Assembly (NCBI RefSeq): GCF_023684405.1 | Contig: NZ_JAGSOI010000005.1 | Location: 21,624-85,623, forward strand | Source: Methanococcoides seepicolus | Lineage (GTDB): Archaea; Halobacteriota; Methanosarcinia; Methanosarcinales; Methanosarcinaceae | Length of the DNA stretch: 64,000 nt | Direction of reading: 5' to 3' | In this document: piece by piece, positions 48,859 to 57,450 of the stretch | How positions within the stretch are numbered: position 1 is the stretch's first letter | Layout: each line of letters opens with the position of its first letter | Translations under genes and position numbers: made by a program | The notes under the pieces: generated by a model | What the model saw: only the letters and a program-made list of their open reading frames with translations | Databases searched by the model: none | Told to the model about the DNA's origin: nothing

Positions 48859-50376
48859 ATGAAAATAGGGGAAAACGATAATCGCATTGAGAAGAAGCCA
48901 AAGATATTGATAGCGGAAGCTGACGAAAGGGAAGCAGAAGCATTGATCTCGCACCTACCCCCAAATTATGACATCATAAGGGCCGTAAATGGAAGTGAAG
49001 CGGTCATGATCACAAAAGAGCAACTTCCCGACCTTGTACTTTTGAACAGCAACTTACCCGAAATAGATGGTCATGAAGTATGCAGAGTTCTCAAAGGAGA
49101 AGAAAGCAACAATATTTTACCGGTCATAATGATAACTTCTATAATGGACGATGACGAAAAAACAAAAGCCATCGAATCGAAAGCTGATGATCTTCTCGTA
49201 AGGCCATTGGACGTCCTTGAACTTACAACAAGAGTACGATCCCTGCTCCGCATGAAGGGACTTCACGGACAACTCATCAAAGAAAGAGATCAGGCACAAA
49301 AATACGTAGATGTTGCCGGTTCGATCATCGGAGTTATAGGCAAGGACCTGAAGGTCACACTTGTAAACCAGAAAGCATGTGATGTTCTCGGATATGATAA
49401 AGATGAGATCATCGGAAAGAACTGGTTCGATGCATTCCTTCCAGCATATATCAGAGAAAGGATAAAAGAAGGATATATGGGAGTTCTTGAAGGCGAACTG
49501 GTACCACCGGAATATTCAGAAAAGCCAATTATCACCAAAACAAATGAGGAGAGACTGATATTCTGGCATGATGTAGTTCTAAGGGATGAGGACAACAATA
49601 TAGTCGGCACCATCAGTTCTGGTGATGATATAACCGAAAGGAAGATCGCAGAAAAGGCAATGGAAGAAGCAAATCGGGAATTAGAGCTTCTTGACACCAT
49701 AAAGGACCAGTTCCTCACGAACCTGAACCATGAACTTAGAACGCCCCTCATTTCAATAAAAGGATTTACCGAACTTATGTTGAAAGAAGATATGGGACCT
49801 ATAAATGATGCTCAGAAAAATGCCATTGATGCTGTTCTAAGAAATTCAGACCGATTAAGGAACCTGGTGGAATCATTACTCTATGTAAGCGGAGAACACA
49901 CAAAGAACATAAGATACAATATGGTTCCGCTTTGCCCCACGGCCATCATCGAAGAGATAATTGAAGACCTTAGCGTTGCAATAAAGAAAAAAGGACTTAC
50001 TATCGAAACAGATATCCAAGAGGACTTGCCCATTATACAGGGAGATACAGACCGTCTCAAAAGGATGATAAACCACCTTCTGGACAATGCGATCAAATTC
50101 ACCCCCGAAGGTGGAAAGATAACAGTTTCTGCACTCAGTGACAGTGAATCGATAATTGTAACTATTGAAGATACAGGAATTGGCATCCCTAAAGAACTTC
50201 TATCGAACATCTTCAGCCGATTTTATCAGGTAGACGGCTCCACAAGAAGAAAGTATGGAGGAACCGGAGTGGGCCTGCACATATGTAAAAAGATAATTGA
50301 AGCCCACAATGGTTTAATATCCGTATCAAGCAAGATCGAGGAAGGCACTATTTTAAGAGTGAAACTGCCAATCTGA
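48859..50376 (+). CDS. Histidine kinase with degenerate receiver, PAS and catalytic domains
   Basis: 505 residues. Domains in order: receiver-like (about 14-135), PAS (about 148-265), HisKA dimerisation with phospho-His291 (NHELRTPLISIKG), and HATPase (about 380-505, with NHLLDNAIKFTPEGG, EDTGIGIPKEL and RKYGGTGVGLHICKK). The receiver lacks the phospho-acceptor Asp: the motif is LVLLNSNLPEIDG with Asn63, and the conserved Lys is Arg115 (LLVRPL). It thus cannot be phosphorylated normally. The kinase part looks intact. The protein is cytoplasmic, with no membrane segment; the PAS signal is unknown. Confidence 0.88.
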   Translation: MKIGENDNRIEKKPKILIAEADEREAEALISHLPPNYDIIRAVNGSEAVMITKEQLPDLVLLNSNLPEIDGHEVCRVLKGEESNNILPVIMITSIMDDDEKTKAIESKADDLLVRPLDVLELTTRVRSLLRMKGLHGQLIKERDQAQKYVDVAGSIIGVIGKDLKVTLVNQKACDVLGYDKDEIIGKNWFDAFLPAYIRERIKEGYMGVLEGELVPPEYSEKPIITKTNEERLIFWHDVVLRDEDNNIVGTISSGDDITERKIAEKAMEEANRELELLDTIKDQFLTNLNHELRTPLISIKGFTELMLKEDMGPINDAQKNAIDAVLRNSDRLRNLVESLLYVSGEHTKNIRYNMVPLCPTAIIEEIIEDLSVAIKKKGLTIETDIQEDLPIIQGDTDRLKRMINHLLDNAIKFTPEGGKITVSALSDSESIIVTIEDTGIGIPKELLSNIFSRFYQVDGSTRRKYGGTGVGLHICKKIIEAHNGLISVSSKIEEGTILRVKLPI

Positions 50377-50463
50377 AGAGACAGTTCATCCTTTGAATCA
50401 ATAATAGAATAGCAATGCATTGCCTGCAAACATTATAAATATAATCGGGTCGGACTGATTCTG

Positions 50464-51501
50464 ATGAAAAAGGAAAGAACAGTAAAGTTGGCCCTGGCCC
50501 TTCTCAGCATCATTATTCTTGCAGCTGTATTGAGTTATGCATTATTACCTTATATCAATGCATTTCTGGCAGCATTTATTCTATATGTCATATTCAAACC
50601 AGTCTACTGTTTACTGACAGAACGTATTAAACTGAAAAAAAATGTATCCGCCATCTTGGTAATGATACTTTCAATGATACTGGTAGTATTACCCCTATAC
50701 TACGTGTTCACCCTGATAATAGGGGAAATAGAAGTAGTAATAAACAGCATTACCACAAATATCAGTTATGTGGATATCACGAATAATTTTGATATCATGA
50801 AGAATATTGGTTACATAAATGAAATTGCACCTGACATTGATGTTCAGGGCAAGATAGTCAGCCTCGTATCCACCATAGGTTCATACCTTAGCAAGTATCT
50901 CATAGGAGCAGTACAGAATATTAGCGGGCTTCTAATATCAGGCACCATCATGTTCTTTTTGCTATATTATCTGTTCACATCCACCAATACTGATGTTAGC
51001 AAACAACTACAGGATCTCATACCATTTAGCAAAAGAAATACAAATAAACTTCTGACCGAGATGAAAAATATCATCCAGTCCACACTCATTGCCACACTTT
51101 TGATAGCCGTTCTTCAAGGGACGATCATAGGGATCACATTCTATGCTGTTGGTATAAGCGGAGTAGCCCTCTGGGCAGCTGTCACCACAGTACTGTCATT
51201 CCTACCAGTCGTAGGAGCCCCTCTTGTCTGGGTGCCAGCAGTCCTGTTCAAGCTCGTGACACAGGATTATGTTGCAGCCTTAGTGATCCTTATAGCAGGA
51301 ATTGCCCTCAGCAACATTGACAATGTGTTAAGACCTTACATACAGAAAAAAGTAGGCGCAATGCATCCATTTGTATCATTGCTTGGCATCTTTGTCGGTA
51401 TCTACCTCTTCGGACTAGTAGGTATCGTGGTGGGACCACTGCTAATATCAGCATTCCTATTGATACTGAAAATGTTCAATGAAGAATATGTTCAGGATTG
51501 A
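50464..51501 (+). CDS. AI-2E family transporter (UPF0118 permease)
   Basis: 345 residues with eight or so hydrophobic segments: two at the N-terminus, one at about 55-80, a cytoplasmic/extracellular part at about 85-140 and a cluster from 150 to 335. The signature near the C-terminus, PFVSLLGIFVGIYLFGLVGI and VVGPLLISAFLLIL, matches the PF01594 family. Members are linked to export of autoinducer-2-like compounds or sodium/proton antiport; the substrate in archaea is unknown. It stands alone between the kinase and the PHP gene. Confidence 0.85.
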   Translation: MKKERTVKLALALLSIIILAAVLSYALLPYINAFLAAFILYVIFKPVYCLLTERIKLKKNVSAILVMILSMILVVLPLYYVFTLIIGEIEVVINSITTNISYVDITNNFDIMKNIGYINEIAPDIDVQGKIVSLVSTIGSYLSKYLIGAVQNISGLLISGTIMFFLLYYLFTSTNTDVSKQLQDLIPFSKRNTNKLLTEMKNIIQSTLIATLLIAVLQGTIIGITFYAVGISGVALWAAVTTVLSFLPVVGAPLVWVPAVLFKLVTQDYVAALVILIAGIALSNIDNVLRPYIQKKVGAMHPFVSLLGIFVGIYLFGLVGIVVGPLLISAFLLILKMFNEEYVQD

Positions 51502-51518
51502 AACAGAAAATTTAAATG

Positions 51519-52190
51519 TTAGGCTTTACCTAAAGCCTTTTTAGCTTTTTTGATCCTTCCAACAACTACCTGTTTCAAAACATGTGATACAGGTGTTCTT
51601 TTCCCACCCGGTCTGACCTTACCGTTACGTATGGCCTCAAGCGCCGACTCAAGCGTCCGATCCGTAGCATCGATCTCAGTATATGAACAACCAACCATCT
51701 TCGCCTCATGTGAATCACTTCCCCCTACCTGTGGAAACCCTAAAACTCCTGTGACATTCCTGGCCTTGTTGTTGGCAAATCCGGTCACACATCTGGAATT
51801 CAGTACTTCCACTGCATCAGCATCCAACCCATCCACATAACCAATTCCATGTGAGGTTATCTTAAAGGGATGCGGGATTATCACAACAGCACCAAGTTCC
51901 CTTGCACGCTCAATAGTTTCCTCAGGAGTCATGCCTGATTCAATGTCCCCTTTCGGGTCAAGGACAAGGATATGACCCTTAGAAGAAGTTACCTCTATGC
52001 CAGGAATAACAATTATATCCGAATTAGTCTCCTTTGCCAGACGAGAACAAACAAGACCTCCCTCACGGGTATCATGGTCACAAATTGCCACACCATCAAG
52101 ACCGTTAATTTTCGCATATTCAAGAATAGAAGCAGGATCTGAATTACTGTCCTTTGAAAAACAGGAATGCACGTGAAGATCAAAACGCAT
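51519..52190 (-). CDS. PHP-domain phosphoesterase
   Basis: 223 residues. Metal-binding motifs of the PHP fold are visible: MRFDLHVHSCFSKDSNSDP (HxH near the N-terminus), GVAICDHDTREGG, VIPGIEVTSSKGHILVL, VVIIPHPFK and GGSDSHEAKMVGCSYTE. The family includes phosphoesterases and nucleases; substrate not evident. The ATG at 52190 lies about 27 nt from the TATA-like box at 52213-52221, so the mRNA is likely leaderless. Confidence 0.9.
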   Translation of the reverse strand: MRFDLHVHSCFSKDSNSDPASILEYAKINGLDGVAICDHDTREGGLVCSRLAKETNSDIIVIPGIEVTSSKGHILVLDPKGDIESGMTPEETIERARELGAVVIIPHPFKITSHGIGYVDGLDADAVEVLNSRCVTGFANNKARNVTGVLGFPQVGGSDSHEAKMVGCSYTEIDATDRTLESALEAIRNGKVRPGGKRTPVSHVLKQVVVGRIKKAKKALGKA

Positions 52191-52212
52191 GTATAGTAGG
52201 CTGTTCTCTAAA

Positions 52213-52221
52213 GTTATAAAC
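52213..52221. promoter_or_regulatory. Palindromic TATA box between the PHP gene and a candidate RNA
   Basis: GTTATAAAC is near-palindromic (GTTTATAAC on the other strand). It lies about 27 nt from the PHP start codon on the minus side and about 22-26 nt from the start of a predicted RNA stem on the plus side, which is archaeal TATA spacing in both directions. A bidirectional promoter is proposed. Confidence 0.5.
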
Positions 52222-52238
52222 GTTTTGAAGAAAAGAAA

Positions 52239-52335
52239 GCGAACGGGACGAAGGATTCAATTAAATCATAGTTTGTGGTGGTACTTTGGGGGGTTTGGAG
52301 GAAACCCGTTCGCATTTGATAGAACTATCTTTTCT
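52239..52335 (+). ncRNA. Candidate structured small RNA
   Basis: GCGAACGGG (52239-52247) pairs perfectly with CCCGTTCGC (52305-52313), a 9-bp closing stem around a 57-nt loop that includes the G-rich stretch GTGGTGGTACTTTGGGGGG. It is followed by a small hairpin GATAG-AA-CTATC and TTTT (52318-52334), a terminator-like end. A TATA box sits about 25 nt upstream. The region has no open frame and lies in an otherwise unexplained 183-bp gap. GCGAACG recurs once more at about 52361. No known RNA family is recognised, so this is a prediction. Confidence 0.5.
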
Positions 52336-52373
52336 GATATAAATGTTTCGTATGGACGCGAACGAAATACCAA

Positions 52374-53636
52374 TTAGCTCAGAACCCTATGATCATCAAT
52401 ATTAAATTTACTGACCTTTTGTAATATCTCTTCCCGGGCCTCAATATCCAGGACGATCTGTTCACCGTAATCAATACTATGGACTATACCTTCATCATAT
52501 AGCCATGATACTATCGAAAGACTCTCTTTGGACATATCCAAAGCGATCCGGGAACGATCCCAATGAGGCAGATTCTCATAGATCTTATCCATAAGCGCTT
52601 CAAAACCGTCACCCGAACTTGCAGAGATGAGTACAGGGTGAGGTGCAAGATAACTTATCGCATCAACTTTCCTTTTGAGAACATCCGAATCTACCATATC
52701 GACCTTATTCAGAACAGTAACTATTTCCACACCTTCGATACGCTTCCAGAAAATGTCATGACTTACCACAAGCTTTTGCCTTATCACCTCCACAGGATCA
52801 CTCATATCCACCACAAGGAGGATAACGTCCGCAAGAAAGATCTCATCAAGGGTGGACCGAAATGCATCGACCATCCAATGAGGAAGGTCCTCAATAAAAC
52901 CAACTGTATCAGTAAGAAGCACACGCCTCTGATTTATTGAAAGGGAACGTGTAGTAGGGGACAATGTCGTGAAAAGCATGTCTTCAACTTCAGTCCCTTC
53001 CTTCACAAGCGACTGGAAAAGAGTGCTTTTGCCTGCATTCGTATAACCTGCCAGGGCAACGAGGGAAAAACCCCTTTCATGTCTGAAAGAGCGAAGGGAC
53101 TCACTGCCCTTACAAGAACTATGAATTTCGTTCCTTATCCTGACTATCCTTTTCTTAACGTCCTGCTCGTAGGAATCCTCATAACCGCCCAGACCCATAA
53201 ACCCAGGACGTTCATCTTTTTTAAGCAAAGAAACTATAGACCTTGCTTTTGGCAACTCATACTGCAACCTTGCAAGTTCCACCTGTAATTTTGCACGCCT
53301 TGTGGTAGCCCTTGAGGCAAATATCTCAAGGATCAGATTGAACCTGTCAATTACCTCACATTTGCAGGTCTCAGAGATATTATATATCTGCGTAGTTGAC
53401 AATTGGTGATTAAAAATGACTTTTTCAGCACCTGATACCTCCACAAACACCGCCAGTTCATCGACCTTCCCCCTGCCTACCTGATACTTGCGGTCAGGAT
53501 ACCGCGTCTGTGTCAGCACACCCACTACACTATAATGTGCAGCTCTTGCCAGTTCCTTAAGTTCGGCAAGCTTTCTCTCATTTACACCATGATCAGCACC
53601 AGGCTCATTTCTCTGTACAAGGATTACTTTTTTCAT
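52374..53636 (-). CDS. hflX: GTPase HflX
   Basis: 420 residues. The N-terminal HflX domain (about 1-190) ends in a coiled region (LQVELARLQYELPKARSIVS) and GFMGLGGYEDSYEQD; the GTPase domain has G1 GYTNAGKST (about 206-214), G3 DTVGFIEDLPHWMV, G4 NKVD and the ASSGDG G5 region. HflX associates with the large ribosomal subunit and is implicated in ribosome splitting or recycling under stress. The start MKKVILVQRNEPGAD is standard. DUF2209 follows upstream on the same strand. Confidence 0.93.
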   Translation of the reverse strand: MKKVILVQRNEPGADHGVNERKLAELKELARAAHYSVVGVLTQTRYPDRKYQVGRGKVDELAVFVEVSGAEKVIFNHQLSTTQIYNISETCKCEVIDRFNLILEIFASRATTRRAKLQVELARLQYELPKARSIVSLLKKDERPGFMGLGGYEDSYEQDVKKRIVRIRNEIHSSCKGSESLRSFRHERGFSLVALAGYTNAGKSTLFQSLVKEGTEVEDMLFTTLSPTTRSLSINQRRVLLTDTVGFIEDLPHWMVDAFRSTLDEIFLADVILLVVDMSDPVEVIRQKLVVSHDIFWKRIEGVEIVTVLNKVDMVDSDVLKRKVDAISYLAPHPVLISASSGDGFEALMDKIYENLPHWDRSRIALDMSKESLSIVSWLYDEGIVHSIDYGEQIVLDIEAREEILQKVSKFNIDDHRVLS

Positions 53637-53673
53637 GATCGACCTTTTACTATTTTCAGACTGACATTCAAAA

Positions 53674-54066
53674 TCACTCGATGTCGAGCTCTTTCATAAG
53701 AAGTTTTCTGGAACTTAAGGAAATATGATGTGCAAACTCTATCGCCAGCCTTTCACTCAAAGATTCCTGATATTTGATATCCCGCGAGAACATTTTCTTA
53801 GACATCCATTCAGGCCTATTGTATAGATCACCCTTCTCAACAATAATAGATCCAGGGAAATCGATCTCTGAAACAGTTAACTCGATAATACTTACGATAT
53901 CGAGTACATCAGGAGGATCAGGGCTTAAAAACGGCTTAATGGCTATCTGCGAAATTGATTCGATATGACTGGCAGAAACCTCCATAGCAACCGCAGCACA
54001 GACCATATAATATCCATCTTTTATCTTATGCCTTCCAGAGATATCGACTGCTATAATAGGAAACAT
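53674..54066 (-). CDS. DUF2209 protein (RNase H-fold-like)
   Basis: About 130 residues. The N-terminus FPIIAVDISGRHKIKDGYY has the strand-acidic-loop pattern of RNase H-like folds, and the C-terminus is helical (RDIKYQESLSERLAIEFAHH). It matches my memory of archaeal DUF2209, a family of unknown function. The start is the ATG at 54066; GTG at 54078 is an alternative. It precedes hflX by 37 nt on the same strand. Confidence 0.7.
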   Translation of the reverse strand: MFPIIAVDISGRHKIKDGYYMVCAAVAMEVSASHIESISQIAIKPFLSPDPPDVLDIVSIIELTVSEIDFPGSIIVEKGDLYNRPEWMSKKMFSRDIKYQESLSERLAIEFAHHISLSSRKLLMKELDIE

Positions 54067-54219
54067 TCTGACACTCACAATTTATTCAATATAATACGTT
54101 TTGATCCAATCAATTCCATTCAATTCGATTTAATTTTAATTTGATCGATACCAACCTACCCATAACTATTGTTTTAAGGATATATTACCTTTGAGAACAA
54201 ATATGTTGTTGCCAGGACA

Positions 54220-55239
54220 TCATTTCATTAGATCCTTCAGGTATTCCGTATCCTTGAGTATCTTAAAACTAACAAAACCACCCACTATCAGGTTCAGATA
54301 AAGAGTGAAAGCACGCCATGCCACTACAACAATACCTATTAGATAAACAGGGACGAATAAAGAGAATAGCGAGGTTGCACCAAGTTCGGCTATCCCGCTT
54401 GAACCTGGAGTTATAGGTAGCACAAGTAAGATCATGAGAAGCACCTGTGCAGCAAAAGAAATAACAATAGCAGGTGGCTGGTTCAATCCCATGAGTATAA
54501 CAGGGACCATTGCAAATTCAACTATCCAGAAAAGGATAGTATAAACACTTCCAAAGAACAAACCTTTACGTCCTTTTGTAACAAAAAAGGCCATGCTGCT
54601 ATGAAAATCATCAATGACCATATCCAACTTATCTGTGAGCCTTTCAAGACGTGAACTGTCCGCCTTCCCCGTAATTACAGCAACACGATGGATCACATAA
54701 TTAAATGCTTTCTTTGTATGATGGGGATGCCAGACCGCATATATCACGATCAGGAAAGTAAGAGACAGTAACAATTCACCCATCACTACCAGAGTGTTCA
54801 GCCCGGAGATCGATATCACACCACGAAATAAATGCAGTGCTATCGGAGCAGAGACCAGTATAAGTACACCATCAAGTAATCTTTCCCCAAGGACAACAGC
54901 TGTTGCAGACCCCACAGGCACATTTTCCTGACCGAGCAGATGTACCCTCAGTGGCTCACCGCCAATAGATGAAGGCGTGACCGATGCAAGGAAAGTACTT
55001 GAGGTCACGATCTCAACAGCCCTTGGAATAGAAACATCGAACCCAAGGAATTTGCACATTGACCTTGTACGCAAGCCCCACAGGAGATAGGACAACAGAT
55101 GTAGGCATAATGCAAGTAAAAGGAACTCCAGTCTTATATTGCGAATACTTTCCAGTGTTTGAGGATCCAAAGTGTAGAACATCACACCAATAATAGAGAT
55201 AATGCTAATAAAAAGAGAAATTATTAACCATTTTTTCAT
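54220..55239 (-). CDS. UPF0104/AglD-type membrane protein (flippase-like)
   Basis: 339 residues, seven or eight hydrophobic segments. The conserved segments GLRTRSMCKFLGFDVSIPRA and STFLASVTPSSIGGEPLRVH, with AVVLGERLLDGVLIL, and the late ITPGSSGIAELGATSLFS are hallmarks of the lysylphosphatidylglycerol synthase-TM/UPF0104 family, which includes AglD and proteins taking part in lipid-linked glycan processing. It is divergent from the PAP2-glycosyltransferase cluster. Start ATG 55239; TTG at 55248 possible. Confidence 0.85.
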   Translation of the reverse strand: MKKWLIISLFISIISIIGVMFYTLDPQTLESIRNIRLEFLLLALCLHLLSYLLWGLRTRSMCKFLGFDVSIPRAVEIVTSSTFLASVTPSSIGGEPLRVHLLGQENVPVGSATAVVLGERLLDGVLILVSAPIALHLFRGVISISGLNTLVVMGELLLSLTFLIVIYAVWHPHHTKKAFNYVIHRVAVITGKADSSRLERLTDKLDMVIDDFHSSMAFFVTKGRKGLFFGSVYTILFWIVEFAMVPVILMGLNQPPAIVISFAAQVLLMILLVLPITPGSSGIAELGATSLFSLFVPVYLIGIVVVAWRAFTLYLNLIVGGFVSFKILKDTEYLKDLMK

Positions 55240-55456
55240 ATTATTCAAGTTCGATCATCCCTACAATTGTGGATCAGCTTAACACAAAACTATTATTCCA
55301 TATATTAGTAGTCCCATATAAGGAATTTGTTCCGATATATCGACGAGTGTTACGATATTCACAATGTATAAATACAATACGTACAAATACTGACCAACTA
55401 AAAAGGATGTTTAACAAATAAAATATCTTTTGCGCGTTAATTTCTGAGGAATGTGA

Positions 55457-56302
55457 ATGAATTCCAAAAATGAAGAGAACAACATCCTTGAGAGAGCTGC
55501 TATCGACATAGAGGGAAGAACTGTTAGACAGAGATGCCAGGAAATGTTGTATCATCGGGCTTATGACCACCCATTGATATCAAACTATCAACCATACGCA
55601 CTTGCTGCGACCATAGTATTCGGGCTTATGACCTTACAGATCGACATAGAACAATATATAGGAATTAATCCATCCCTGAACTATGCAGACGTTATGGTGA
55701 TGATAGAAGGCAATGCCGTCACATACATACAGGCTTTTGCAACCCCCTGGCTCACGTATTTTTCAGCTTTTATCTACCTGATAGGGTTTTCAGTTCTATT
55801 GATGGGAACATTCCTCATATTCGTATACAAAAAGGATGCAAAAAGCCTTCAGGAATTCTCCATAGCGTTCACACTTATCTACCTTGTAGCATATCCGTTC
55901 TACATATTGTTCCCGGTATCTGTCACGAGCAACACCCTTCCGAACATGGCCCCTTTGCTTTACGGACTAGACCCTTCAATAGTTAAGATAGTGCACATAT
56001 GTGACCCGACACTTGACAACTGCTTCCCCAGCCTGCACGCTGCACTCTCTCTTATGGCAATGCTCATTATTCTGACGAGGACAGAGAATTTAGGATTGAA
56101 GGCATTAGCGGTCTTTACGACCATAAGCGTCCAATTCACCATACTTTATCTTGGCATCCACTGGATAACAGATCTGATAGGGGGCATAATGCTGGCATTC
56201 ACAAGTTATTATGTTGCAACAAGGTATCGGGAACTTATTGTCACAAGATCCGGAAAATTGATTGCTGGAAGATACCAAAATGAAGAGGGGAAACGATCAT
56301 GA
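55457..56302 (+). CDS. PAP2-superfamily membrane phosphatase / inositolphosphotransferase-like
   Basis: 281 residues with about six hydrophobic segments. The PAP2 active-site motifs are NCFPSLHAALSLM (His in PSLHA) and LGIHWITDLIGG (His in HWITD), and a third KxxxxxxR-type segment is less clear. The layout resembles the inositolphosphoryl-ceramide/PAP2 group working on polyprenyl or lipid phosphates. It overlaps the glycosyltransferase by 4 nt, so the two act together. A GAGGAATG site precedes the ATG. Confidence 0.82.
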   Translation: MNSKNEENNILERAAIDIEGRTVRQRCQEMLYHRAYDHPLISNYQPYALAATIVFGLMTLQIDIEQYIGINPSLNYADVMVMIEGNAVTYIQAFATPWLTYFSAFIYLIGFSVLLMGTFLIFVYKKDAKSLQEFSIAFTLIYLVAYPFYILFPVSVTSNTLPNMAPLLYGLDPSIVKIVHICDPTLDNCFPSLHAALSLMAMLIILTRTENLGLKALAVFTTISVQFTILYLGIHWITDLIGGIMLAFTSYYVATRYRELIVTRSGKLIAGRYQNEEGKRS

Positions 56303-57450
56303 AGATAATGCTTTTTGTCTGCGGAGAAGGACTGGGACACACCAGCCGATGCATATCCCTTGCACAACAAATGAAAGCTTCCGGTCATGAAGTGCTCATG
56401 GGAGCATATGGATATTCAAAGGACCTTATTGAAACAAAAGGACTCCGAACAGCAGAGATGGTCCCTGAGATACAACTGGTCGGAGACTCGGGGAGTCTCG
56501 ATATTAAAAGCTCGGTGATAGCGACCATTAAAAGCGGACAATTTCTGAGAATAGGAAAAGTACACCGAATGCTAAAGGATTTCGATCCGGACATTGTGGT
56601 TTCTGACAGTTACTACACTGGCATCTTTTCGGCATGGATGAGAAAAAAACCGGTATATCTGATGGTCAACCAATCCAACATGGAAGAGTTCTTCATGGGA
56701 AAAAGCTTTTTCATGAGATCCCTTGGAAAAATAACAAAGAGGTTTTACACCATGGTGTTCAGGAAAGTAGATGGAATTATCGTACCGGACTTCCCAATGC
56801 CAGATACCATCTGCAAGTATAATCTTGATCTTGAAAAAAGAGTTCTCGACTCTGTATTCTATAGTGGACCTCTTGTTGGGAAGAAGTACAGGGAAGTACG
56901 TGAAGCAGAACTTAAGAGACCACACGTGCTATCAACAATAGGAGGATTCGGATACAGGGAGCCATTATTCCACAAGGTCATCGAAACCGCCAGACTTGAC
57001 CGAAATATCAATTATACCCTCCTGTCCGGACCAAGTATCGATTCCGATAAGTTTACAAGTCTGCCGGAAAACGTCACCATAATGAAATTCATCGAGGATC
57101 AGTTCCCATATCTGAAAAGTTCCGATCTTGTCATCGCACCTGGAGGGCATAGTATGATGATGGAAGCATTATCTTTTGGTGTACCCATTTTATCATTTCC
57201 GGATATGGGACACAGTGAACAGGAGAACAATGCAACATCCCTTGAAGAGGAAGGGTGCGGAAAACGCCTTGATTATTCCATCTCTCCCAAAAAGCTTCTT
57301 GACCATATCCATCAGTTAATAGAGAATGATGCTTACAAAGAAAAGGCACAGTATTTACGCAGTCTTTCCCATGCTCTTAATGGACCTGAAGCCATTACAG
57401 AAATGATAGAATCAAAATATCTGAACCAAGGCTCACAAAAGAAATCATAA
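56299..57450 (+). CDS. Glycosyltransferase, GT-B fold (MurG/UDP-GlcNAc transferase-like)
   Basis: 383 residues. The N-terminal MKIMLFVCGEGLGHTSRCIS is the nucleotide-sugar-transferase start of the MGT/GT28 type, and VIAPGGHSMMMEALSFGVPI (about 277-296) is its donor-binding motif. Likely cytoplasmic face of the membrane. The acceptor is unknown; the PAP2 partner and kinase-like gene suggest a lipid-linked or glycolipid acceptor. The last 40 nt are repeated, diverged, at 58169-58209. Confidence 0.83.
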   Translation: MKIMLFVCGEGLGHTSRCISLAQQMKASGHEVLMGAYGYSKDLIETKGLRTAEMVPEIQLVGDSGSLDIKSSVIATIKSGQFLRIGKVHRMLKDFDPDIVVSDSYYTGIFSAWMRKKPVYLMVNQSNMEEFFMGKSFFMRSLGKITKRFYTMVFRKVDGIIVPDFPMPDTICKYNLDLEKRVLDSVFYSGPLVGKKYREVREAELKRPHVLSTIGGFGYREPLFHKVIETARLDRNINYTLLSGPSIDSDKFTSLPENVTIMKFIEDQFPYLKSSDLVIAPGGHSMMMEALSFGVPILSFPDMGHSEQENNATSLEEEGCGKRLDYSISPKKLLDHIHQLIENDAYKEKAQYLRSLSHALNGPEAITEMIESKYLNQGSQKKS

